A DNA stretch of 8,914 bases from JBBQZU01 sp038207425 (GTDB lineage: Bacteria > Bacteroidota > Bacteroidia > Flavobacteriales_D > Cryomorphaceae). The first letter of the stretch is position 1, and every line of letters begins with the position of its first letter. A program made the translations under genes and the position numbers. Below are positions 1-6,067 of the stretch, in pieces. The stretch is from NCBI GenBank assembly GCA_038207425.1, contig JBBQZU010000061.1:1-8914 (forward strand), given 5' to 3'. Under the pieces are notes generated by a model. That model saw only the letters and a list, made by a program, of their open reading frames with translations. It made no database searches and was not told the origin of the DNA.

Positions 1-2
1 TC

Positions 3-131
3 AGCGGCAAGAACCTGCAGCACTATTTGAACGAATTCTGTTATAAAATCAATAGGAGATACTTCGGCAAGTACCTATTTGACAGAGTTTTAATAGCTTT
101 GGGAACGCAATACTGGTACGTAAACGGATAA
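3..131 (+). CDS. IS1595-family (ISXO2-like) transposase, C-terminal fragment
   Basis: The window opens inside this gene. The visible 42 codons end at a TAA at 129-131 and read SGKNLQHYLNEFCYKINRRY followed by FGKYLFDRVLIAL. The pattern H-Y-L-N-E-F-x-Y-x-x-N-R-R-Y-F followed by L-F-D-R is the usual end of the ISXO2-like DDE transposase domain of IS1595 elements, which move by cut-and-paste or replicative transposition. The catalytic residues lie upstream of the window, so intactness cannot be judged. The right inverted repeat of the element should lie in the stretch before 264, but no end could be fixed without the other end. The family call rests on motif recognition alone. Confidence 0.78.
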   Translation, partial: SGKNLQHYLNEFCYKINRRYFGKYLFDRVLIALGTQYWYVNG

Positions 132-143
132 TCATATAAAAGA

Positions 144-160
144 ATGAACAATCTGTTCAT
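144..160. repeat. Short perfect inverted repeat, 7-bp arms
   Basis: ATGAACA (144-150) and TGTTCAT (154-160) are perfect reverse complements around a 3-nt centre, 13 nt after the transposase stop. No T-tract follows on the plus strand, so it is a poor terminator. It could be a protein-binding dyad or part of the end of the insertion sequence. Function unknown. Confidence 0.4.
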
Positions 161-241
161 AATTTCCCGCCTACTCTTTTTTCAAATGGTTTGGGCTTAT
201 AATCACAAATATTACCTTGTGCACATCGATAAGTCTTGTCG

Positions 242-257
242 TTTTATAATTATAAAA
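242..257. promoter_or_regulatory. 16-bp AT-only palindrome just upstream of the pyrophosphohydrolase gene
   Basis: TTTTATAATTATAAAA is a perfect 8+8 palindrome ending 7 nt before the ATG at 265. It could be an operator, or it may simply be AT-rich promoter DNA; AT-only palindromes arise easily by chance. No consensus TAnnTTTG box was found before this gene, so its promoter is not resolved. Confidence 0.3.
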
Positions 258-264
258 TCCCATT

Positions 265-657
265 ATGCTCCTAGAAGAAGCAATTGATATGGTCCGCGAT
301 TTCCACAATGCGTTTGGCATAATCAATGCTACCGAACCTATCGGCGAAATTGGTAAGGATGACTACCTGCTGCGGTATAAACTTATGCGCGAAGAGAATG
401 AAGAATACCTGGAAGCGGCCACGCGTGGCGATTTGGTAGAAGTAGCCGATGCTCTTGGAGATATTCTGTATATTCTTTGTGGCACCATGCTCAAACACGG
501 CCTTCAGGATCGGATGGAATCTGTATTTCGCGAAATTCAGCGCAGCAATATGAGCAAACTCGATGAGCATGGCAGGCCCATATACCGTGAAGATGGCAAG
601 GTGTTGAAAAGCCATCTCTGCATAAAACCTAATATCGCTGCTGCTCTTGAAAATTGA
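265..657 (+). CDS. MazG/PRA-PH-like nucleoside triphosphate pyrophosphohydrolase
   Basis: A 130-residue all-alpha protein of the MazG / phosphoribosyl-ATP pyrophosphohydrolase superfamily, a cytoplasmic enzyme type that splits (d)NTPs or related nucleotides into the monophosphate and pyrophosphate using Mg2+. The expected metal-binding acids are visible: REENEEY (residues 42-48, E43/E44/E47) and EVADALGD (59-66, E59 and D62). The C-terminal segment NMSKLDEHGRPIYREDGKVL (95-114) is typical of the single-domain bacteroidotal members and may help close the active site. The length fits a single-domain enzyme. ATG 265 is chosen because it gives the complete first helix; ATG 289 is an alternative. 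The substrate cannot be told from sequence: house-cleaning of damaged nucleotides is one possibility. It overlaps the next gene by 11 nt, which suggests co-translation. It is not a clear HisE, and no other histidine genes are present. Confidence 0.82.
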   Translation: MLLEEAIDMVRDFHNAFGIINATEPIGEIGKDDYLLRYKLMREENEEYLEAATRGDLVEVADALGDILYILCGTMLKHGLQDRMESVFREIQRSNMSKLDEHGRPIYREDGKVLKSHLCIKPNIAAALEN

Positions 658-1159
658 CTTGGCCAAAGCTCTCGAAGAAGCGCGAAGCAGCGCATGGGCA
701 CTGAAGAAACTGAACTTTTCTCTGGCTCTGGGCATACCATTCAACCGGCCCCACGCTATACGTATTCACAAAGTAGAAACGGATGCGGTTATTACCACCA
801 TTCCGTTCAAATGGCGCAACAGCAATCATATCAAAGGTACCCATGCCTGTGGGCTGGCTACTGCGGCGGAGTTTTGCAGTGGCCTCATGTTGTTGCGAAA
901 GCTCAACCCCGCATCTTACCGGCTGATCATGCAAAAGCTTGAAGTGGAATATCATTATCAGGCCAAAGCCGATGCCTTTGCACGTTTTGAACTCACGGAT
1001 GCCACTTTTCGAGAAAATATACTGGCGCCCCTTTCGGCAAATGGATTGGTGCTTCACACCTGTATCATACCTGTACACGATAGCAGCGGCAACCTGCTTT
1101 GCACAGCCAGCACCACCTGGCAAATAAAGCCGTGGGATACAGTGAAAACTAAAATTTGA
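647..1159 (+). CDS. Hotdog-fold DUF4442-like (PaaI/YiiD-C-like) putative thioesterase
   Basis: A 170-residue protein with the look of the DUF4442 branch of the hotdog superfamily, many of whose members hydrolyse or bind acyl-CoA thioesters. The diagnostic stretch is NHIKGTHACGLATAAEF (residues 60-76), with N60, H61, G64, H66 and E75 at the positions where this fold has its central helix and active-site residues. It is preceded by the strand VITTIPFKWRN. The start is a TTG. The frame has a stop at 623-625 and no in-frame ATG or GTG between there and the conserved core, so TTG 647 (or TTG 659) must be used, and the gene overlaps its upstream neighbour. No signal peptide is seen, so it is cytoplasmic. 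The natural substrate is unknown. Pairing with a nucleotide pyrophosphohydrolase is unusual but may only reflect operon packing. Confidence 0.72.
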   Translation: MKIDLAKALEEARSSAWALKKLNFSLALGIPFNRPHAIRIHKVETDAVITTIPFKWRNSNHIKGTHACGLATAAEFCSGLMLLRKLNPASYRLIMQKLEVEYHYQAKADAFARFELTDATFRENILAPLSANGLVLHTCIIPVHDSSGNLLCTASTTWQIKPWDTVKTKI

Positions 1160-1181
1160 TTTGAACATTATTCAAGTAAAA

Positions 1182-1222
1182 TTCAATTCGCATGGCATGA
1201 ACCCATGGTTTCATGAATTGAA
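1182..1222. terminator. Possible bidirectional stem-loop between convergent genes
   Basis: TTCAATTC (1182-1189) pairs with GAATTGAA (1215-1222), and CATGG / CCATG can pair inside the loop. It sits in the 87-nt gap between the forward gene ending at 1159 and the reverse gene ending at 1247. That is the right place for a shared terminator, but neither side has a strong T-tract, so the assignment is tentative. Confidence 0.35.
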
Positions 1223-1246
1223 GGCACACTGAACAACTTGGCAGAA

Positions 1247-2371
1247 TTACTCGCTTTGCTTAAGCCAAAAGAACCTAGGGCGATAGATGCGCGCATCGGA
1301 AAAAAGATCCCAGAAATTCTGGCTATTTACGCTATACGATACCAGGACACCTTTTTGGGGATGTACAATATGCGTATGGAGGAATGCATTGTAGGTAAAT
1401 ATATTCCCCCCGGTTTCCGGAGTTTCGTATACGAGTTTTTGGTTTCCCCAAGGTCCGTTAGGACTGTCAGATTGATAAAGGTATATTTTTGATCCCAGGA
1501 AGTCCTCTTGGGTGAGCAGTAGGTATACACCATTGTACTTGAAAACAGTGAACTGATTAGAAACAATCAGGTCATCGCCATTGGCGCGCTGCAGGTAGGC
1601 ATCGCCATCGAATTGAGCTGCCCATTCTGATCCGTTCCAGTGCTCAATGAAATCAGGATTGCTTACTTGCATCCGGGCTACGAGGCAGCGCTTACCGAAC
1701 AGGGAGCGGGTTCCGTAAATGTACACTGTATTGTTTTCACGAAAAGTGGAAACCCCCATGAGATACTCTGTGCCTCGCGCAACTTCATATTGGTCAATAA
1801 GCTGAAGTGAGGGAAGTGAAAAAACAGCCATATCGCTTCCTATATGCTCGAAGCCCCAAATCCCGCCCGCACCGCTGCTGCGTATACGAAGCATAAACAT
1901 GTAGAGCTTATTGCCAATTACCTGTCCGTGCCCCGGCCAGTACCAGTGATTGGGATTGTCCCAGGGAACTACATAGGCTTCTGGATTTGCTACGGTGCCG
2001 CCGTGAAGGGTTGTAATATTGGTGCCGTCCTGCACTACAAAGGAGTTATTGATCATGGGGCCACCCTGCCGCGAGTAGTCAGGATTTACAGTACCAAGAA
2101 AGCTGTCGCCAAATGTCCAAAGTATGCGTCCATCGGGTAGTGCGTAACTGTATATCCCGTCGCCACCGGTCCAGCCTCCACCGAAAGTGTTAAATAGATT
2201 GGCAAAAAACGGTGCCGCCGAAGTTTGAATGGTTGGGCTTATGGTCAACGTCTTGGCGTCGGGTGTTGATTCCGGTGAGTTGGAAATCGGGTCAAGGTCG
2301 TTCTTTTCGCAGGAAGCAATGAGAAGAACCGACGCTGTAAGTGGCAGCAAATAGCCTATAACATTTTTCAT
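1247..2371 (-). CDS. Secreted beta-propeller lipoprotein (DUF5005/DUF4185-like)
   Basis: A 374-residue lipoprotein. The leader (residues 1-20) ends in the lipobox L-I-A-S-C, with C21 as the lipidated residue; the following E-K-N-D-L-D contains acids, which in Bacteroidota can favour transport to the cell surface. After a short Ser/Pro/Thr linker the mature part shows propeller-blade signatures: WTGGDGIYSYALPDG (67-81), LWTFGDSFLG (84-93), the later blade LYQSDSPNGPWG, and TYNAFLHTHIVHPQKGVL with VSYSVNS near the end. The G-D-G and G-D-S-F pairs match DUF5005/DUF4185 proteins, five-bladed folds related to glycoside hydrolase family 43. That suggests glycan binding or cleavage, but no activity can be assigned. 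The start ATG gives a complete leader. It diverges from the TonB receptor at 2558 with 186 nt between them. Confidence 0.7.
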   Translation of the reverse strand: MKNVIGYLLPLTASVLLIASCEKNDLDPISNSPESTPDAKTLTISPTIQTSAAPFFANLFNTFGGGWTGGDGIYSYALPDGRILWTFGDSFLGTVNPDYSRQGGPMINNSFVVQDGTNITTLHGGTVANPEAYVVPWDNPNHWYWPGHGQVIGNKLYMFMLRIRSSGAGGIWGFEHIGSDMAVFSLPSLQLIDQYEVARGTEYLMGVSTFRENNTVYIYGTRSLFGKRCLVARMQVSNPDFIEHWNGSEWAAQFDGDAYLQRANGDDLIVSNQFTVFKYNGVYLLLTQEDFLGSKIYLYQSDSPNGPWGNQKLVYETPETGGNIFTYNAFLHTHIVHPQKGVLVSYSVNSQNFWDLFSDARIYRPRFFWLKQSE

Positions 2372-2536
2372 ACAGGTATGATTGAATTAAGTGAGCGCAA
2401 GGTAAGTATTTCGTTGGGGTGCTAAATCGCGTTTTCGGTAATCGTTCATTGGATGCTTATAGAATTGCCATAAGGTATTACAGAATCTATAAAGTAAAGT
2501 ATTCTCTTTTTAAAAAATTAGGCAAGTCTAAAATTA

Positions 2537-2544
2537 TATATTTG
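2537..2544 (+). promoter_or_regulatory. Bacteroidota-type -7 promoter box for the TonB receptor gene
   Basis: TATATTTG is an exact match to the TAnnTTTG element read by the primary sigma factor of Bacteroidota. It ends 13 nt before the ATG at 2558. With transcription normally starting about 7 nt after the box, the leader would be only about 7 nt. No clear TTTG -33 element is seen at the expected distance upstream, where the DNA is an A/T run. The surrounding 2372-2557 stretch is AT-rich and must also hold the promoter of the reverse gene, for which no good box was found. Confidence 0.55.
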
Positions 2545-2557
2545 CATAATCTAAAAA

Positions 2558-4942
2558 ATGAATGTGGGAAGTCGAATATGTACCATTCTGATTTTTACAT
2601 TGGCGCTGTCGGCAGGCATTAGTGCGCAGGTATCGCTTACAGGATACGTTACTGAATCCGGCAGGCCATTGGATGGTGTGCTTGTGGGCATTCCTTCGCT
2701 GGGCATTAAGGCATTGACTGCAACTGACGGCACCTTCAGTCTTTACAATTTACCAACAGGTGAGGTATTAATTTCAGTAAGTTATCTTGGATACAAACGC
2801 ATACTGAAACCATTAATACTTGATAGCACCAGCCTGCAAACTATTCATTTCGAGCTTCAGCCCGATTTGCTTCAGCTTAGCCAGGTAGTGGTATCGGCTA
2901 CGCGCAGCGATGTTCCTCTTGCTGAAGCTCCTGTAATTGTAAGCACCATATCGAGCCGCACCTTTGAAACCACCCAATCGCTCAGTTTAAGCGAAGGATT
3001 GAGTTTTGCTCCGGGTTTACGCGTTGAGAATAATTGCAGCAATTGCGGCTTCAGCCAGCTTCGAATCAATGGAATGGAAGGTGCCTACACGCAGATTTTG
3101 ATCAATAGCCGACCAGTTTTTTCAGCTTTGGCCGGGGTGTATGGCCTCGATATGATACCTGCAAGTATGGTAGATCGTGTGGAGGTAGTGCGCGGCGGTG
3201 GCTCTGTGCTTTACGGCGGCAATGCCATAGCAGGAACAGTAAATATAATAACCCGCGACCCCATTGAAAGCGCTCTTGAAGTTTCCTTGAACCAGGCTTT
3301 CACGGATATTCAAGAGCCTGATCGCACATTGTTAGCAAGCGGTTCGCTAGTGGGCAGCGATTTCAAAAAGGGCATCTCATTCTACGGTGCCCACAGGGAC
3401 AGAAATGCCTGGGATGCTAACGGCGATGGGTTTTCAGAGATTACAATGCTCAACAATTACACCTTGGGTTTCGATGCGTATTATAATCCATCACAGCGAA
3501 GCAAGGTAAAAGCAGGCGCTTATGGTATTAGAGAATTCAGGAGAGGGGGCAGTGATTTTGAACTTGAACCACATGAAAGCAGGCTTGCCGAGCAATTAGA
3601 GCATCAGCTATTGGGGTTCAATGCATCGTATGAAATCTACTCACCTGATTACCGCCATAAGTATGCATTTTATATTTCTTCACAATTTACCGAAAGGCAA
3701 AGCTACTACGGCTCAGGTGGACGAGTAATACCGCCTGGCGAAACACCTACCGCTGATGACCTGGTAGCGCTAAATGCCTACGGTGAAAGCGATGATGCTG
3801 CCCTGGCTGCAGGGGTGCAGTACGCCTTCGAAATTTCGGGAAATACATCGCTTACTGCCGGCAGCGAATTGCTCTATAATAATGTGAGCGATGTGATGCC
3901 CGGATACGGCAGAAGCATTGAGCAGCGCGTGAGCACTCTGGGTAATTACGCGCAACTAGAATGGAAAACAAGCGAAAAACTGACGCTCGTAGGCGGTGCA
4001 CGTTTTGATATGGTATATGTAAATGGGCAATACAACCTCGGCGCCGATGAGCTGCACGAAGCCGGAACCTTGCCGGTATTTGTACCAAGAGTGGCTGCGA
4101 TGTATCAGTTGGCAAAAGGCTGGCAGGCGCGCGTTTCATTTGCGCAGGGTTACAGAGCGCCACAGGCTTTCGATGAAGATCTGCATGTGGAAACGGTAGG
4201 AGGAGCGGCCCGTTTTGTTAGGCTTTCGCCAAATTTAGTAAGCGAACGCAGCAATAATTTTGTGGGTTCTGTGAACTATCAAAAAGATGTAGGCAGGGTT
4301 CAGTTGAGTATACTCGCCGAAGCATTTTATACCAGACTCAACAATCCTTTTGTGTTGGAAGACATGAATCAATTGACTGAGAATATTCTGGTAATGGAGA
4401 AGCGCAATGGAAGCGGAGCCGTGGTAAAAGGTATCAACTTCGAAGCCAATGCCGCCATTTCACGAAAGTGGTTGCTGCAATCAGGAGGTACGATGCTTTC
4501 GGGAAAATACGATGAGCCACTGCTGATTTGGACGGCAGAGTCTGAAGGTGAAGAACCGAGCAAAACCACTTCAACGAAATACTTGCTTCGCACGCCCAAT
4601 GTGTATGGATTTGCAACAGTGCAGTGGAATCCAATAAAAGCCCTTACCGCGTCATACTCGGCGGTGTATGCCGGCAGGATGTACACACCACATGTGGTCA
4701 ATAGCGAAACAGCATTTGTAGAAATTGTGCGCACACCGCGATTTCTCGAAAACAATTTGCGCTTTGCGTGGACACAAAAACTGAAGACCAAATCTGCTAT
4801 TGAGTTCTTTGCCGGCATGCAGAATATCTTCAATAGTTTTCAGGATGATATTGATACCGGCCCCGCGCGCGACGGCAGTTTTATTTACGGACCCGCAAGA
4901 CCGCGGACGCTGTTTTTTGGGGTGAAGGTGAGGGTGAAGTAA
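2558..4942 (+). CDS. TonB-dependent outer-membrane receptor
   Basis: A 794-residue TonB-dependent receptor, an outer-membrane barrel that imports a scarce ligand using energy passed from the inner membrane by TonB. In order: signal peptide 1-23 (cut after G-I-S-A), carboxypeptidase-D-like regulatory domain about 24-107 (LTGYVTESGRPLDGVLVGIP, then TATDGTFSLYNLPTGE), TonB-box-like QVVVSATR (109-116), plug about 120-232 with the hallmark VDRVEVVRGGGSVLYGGNAI (205-224) and AGTVNIITRDP, then the barrel to the end, closing with TLFFGVKVRVK. The plug carries ENNCSNCGFSQLRINGMEG, with Cys160 and Cys163 in a C-x-x-C pair, common to one bacteroidotal subgroup. The ligand is not determined; no SusD partner is adjacent, which argues against a classical polysaccharide (SusC) system and is compatible with metal, siderophore, heme or cobalamin uptake. 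Start supported by the complete signal peptide and the promoter box just upstream. Confidence 0.93.
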   Translation: MNVGSRICTILIFTLALSAGISAQVSLTGYVTESGRPLDGVLVGIPSLGIKALTATDGTFSLYNLPTGEVLISVSYLGYKRILKPLILDSTSLQTIHFELQPDLLQLSQVVVSATRSDVPLAEAPVIVSTISSRTFETTQSLSLSEGLSFAPGLRVENNCSNCGFSQLRINGMEGAYTQILINSRPVFSALAGVYGLDMIPASMVDRVEVVRGGGSVLYGGNAIAGTVNIITRDPIESALEVSLNQAFTDIQEPDRTLLASGSLVGSDFKKGISFYGAHRDRNAWDANGDGFSEITMLNNYTLGFDAYYNPSQRSKVKAGAYGIREFRRGGSDFELEPHESRLAEQLEHQLLGFNASYEIYSPDYRHKYAFYISSQFTERQSYYGSGGRVIPPGETPTADDLVALNAYGESDDAALAAGVQYAFEISGNTSLTAGSELLYNNVSDVMPGYGRSIEQRVSTLGNYAQLEWKTSEKLTLVGGARFDMVYVNGQYNLGADELHEAGTLPVFVPRVAAMYQLAKGWQARVSFAQGYRAPQAFDEDLHVETVGGAARFVRLSPNLVSERSNNFVGSVNYQKDVGRVQLSILAEAFYTRLNNPFVLEDMNQLTENILVMEKRNGSGAVVKGINFEANAAISRKWLLQSGGTMLSGKYDEPLLIWTAESEGEEPSKTTSTKYLLRTPNVYGFATVQWNPIKALTASYSAVYAGRMYTPHVVNSETAFVEIVRTPRFLENNLRFAWTQKLKTKSAIEFFAGMQNIFNSFQDDIDTGPARDGSFIYGPARPRTLFFGVKVRVK

Positions 4943-5518
4943 GGTTTCATTTTCTTCAATTGCTGTTCGATATTTACTTCCACTCTGGCTTGGATATTGG
5001 CTTGGGTTTTCGACCCTTGAAAAGCCCTGTGTTGGTAAAGCAGTGACAAATATGCCAAGGGCGGCAAAGAGTGTTTGGTTAAATGCGGAAATCGAGAATT
5101 CATGACAAATTCAATAACCCGGCCAATGCTATCTATGGTCGTTGTGGATAGGAACGGACTGAAATAATTTAAGTATTTGTGTTTAATGGTAAATTATTCT
5201 TTCTTTGGTGGATAGGCTCACTTGTGCGCAACCTTCGCTTTTTCTAATCCGCGAAATCAATATTGCCCCCCTTTTGGCAGTGCCCGATTTACCTGTTTGC
5301 AATTCGATAATAGATCGGATTTGTAAAGACTTACCAAAAATTTTGCAAATGTTTTATTGAATATAACGGACTCCTGAAGATATTACTTTGATGCCAGGCA
5401 ATCTGTAGCGGCAGAAATCAATAATACAGCCGTAATTTTTGAATCTGTAATTTACTTTGTAACCATTCAGGTTTTTATTGCACTCTACTATTTGGCAGAG
5501 ATTACGTCATAGCATGAA
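4943..5518. other. Gene-free intergenic region between the TonB receptor and the sigma operon
   Basis: About 570 nt with no convincing gene on either strand. A 72-codon reverse frame (4885-5103) overlaps the receptor end and shows no recognisable motif. A stem with one bulge, GGGTTTTC (5004-5011) with GAAAAGCCC (5019-5027), could mark the receptor's 3' end but lacks a T-tract. Near-consensus -7 boxes TTACTTTG occur at 5383-5390 and 5452-5459 (7 of 8 to TAnnTTTG if nn is free, with T for A at position 2). Either may start the sigma operon, but neither has a good -33 partner. A small repeat cluster lies at 5144-5216. Confidence 0.5.
5144..5216. repeat. 9-bp direct repeats flanking an AT-rich inverted repeat
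   Basis: GTGGATAGG occurs at 5144-5152 and again at 5208-5216. Between them lies an inverted repeat, AATAATTTA (5163-5171) and TAAATTATT (5190-5198), perfect over 9 bp with an 18-nt loop. The layout resembles a tiny insertion with a target duplication, or a cluster of regulator sites. Chance is not excluded for AT-rich arms. Confidence 0.4.
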
Positions 5519-6067
5519 GTGCAAAAGGAAGAATCTAAAATAATAAAAGGTTGCCTGAAAGGTAAGCGCGATGATCAGCGGGCTTTGTACGAGTTGTACA
5601 AGTCGCGGACGTATGCGCTTTGCCTGCGATATGCGCACTGCCCCGCCGATGCGGAAGATATGCTGCAAGATGGATTTATAAAGATTTACCGCGACCTGCA
5701 CCAGTACAAACCTGAAGCTCCGCTCGCTTTTTGGATAAGAAGGGTGATGATCAATACAGCACTTGAACATATCAGAAAACACAGGAAGAAAGAAGCGAAC
5801 GACAGCGACAATATGCGCATTCTGCAGCTTGAAACGGAAGAAAAAACCTTTTCCGAACTTAACGCCCAGGAACTCAGGCAGCGCATTTCTGAATTGCCTG
5901 TCGATTTCAGGACCGTTTTCAACCTCTACGCTATTGAAGGATATAGCCATCCTGAAATAGCCGAAATGCTCGAAATATCTGTTGCCAATTCGAAAGTAAG
6001 ACTCAACAGGGCAAGGAACATTCTAAAACGCTCAATCATAGAAACGAACCAATACTACACGCTATGA
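5519..6067 (+). CDS. ECF-type RNA polymerase sigma-70 factor
   Basis: A 182-residue extracytoplasmic-function sigma factor with region 2 (about residues 20-88) and region 4 (about 118-171) and no other domains. Region 2 shows DAEDMLQDGFIKIY (44-57), the core-binding and -10-melting helix, and WIRRVMINTALEHIRKHRKK (72-91). Region 4 shows ELPVDFRTVFNLYAIEGYSH (125-144), then PEIAEMLEISVANSKVRLNR (145-164) and AR, the helix-turn-helix that reads the -35 element. The start is GTG: a stop lies in frame at 5510-5512, and no other plausible start precedes the conserved N-terminal helix. An out-of-frame ATG sits 5 nt upstream. The stop overlaps the next start as ATGA, so the membrane partner is co-translated. 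This arrangement implies that the sigma factor is held by, or acts with, the product of the next gene. Its target promoters are unknown. Confidence 0.93.
   Translation: MQKEESKIIKGCLKGKRDDQRALYELYKSRTYALCLRYAHCPADAEDMLQDGFIKIYRDLHQYKPEAPLAFWIRRVMINTALEHIRKHRKKEANDSDNMRILQLETEEKTFSELNAQELRQRISELPVDFRTVFNLYAIEGYSHPEIAEMLEISVANSKVRLNRARNILKRSIIETNQYYTL

Noticed and set aside
271..1168. Reverse-strand open frames of 157 and 179 codons under the pyrophosphohydrolase and hotdog genes
   Set aside because: They lie opposite two forward genes with clear family motifs and show no recognisable domain; they are antisense shadows.
1238..1492. Forward 84-codon frame
   Set aside because: It is antisense to the end of the propeller lipoprotein, whose leader and blade motifs make the reverse strand the coding one.
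4369..4833. Reverse 154-codon frame inside the TonB receptor
   Set aside because: The opposite frame is the continuous receptor barrel; the reverse frame has no motif.
4885..5103. Reverse 72-codon frame across the receptor 3' end
   Set aside because: It overlaps the receptor's last strand, lacks a promoter or known motif, and reads like chance coding.
5507..5950. Reverse 147-codon frame under the sigma factor
   Set aside because: Complementary to conserved sigma regions 2 and 4.
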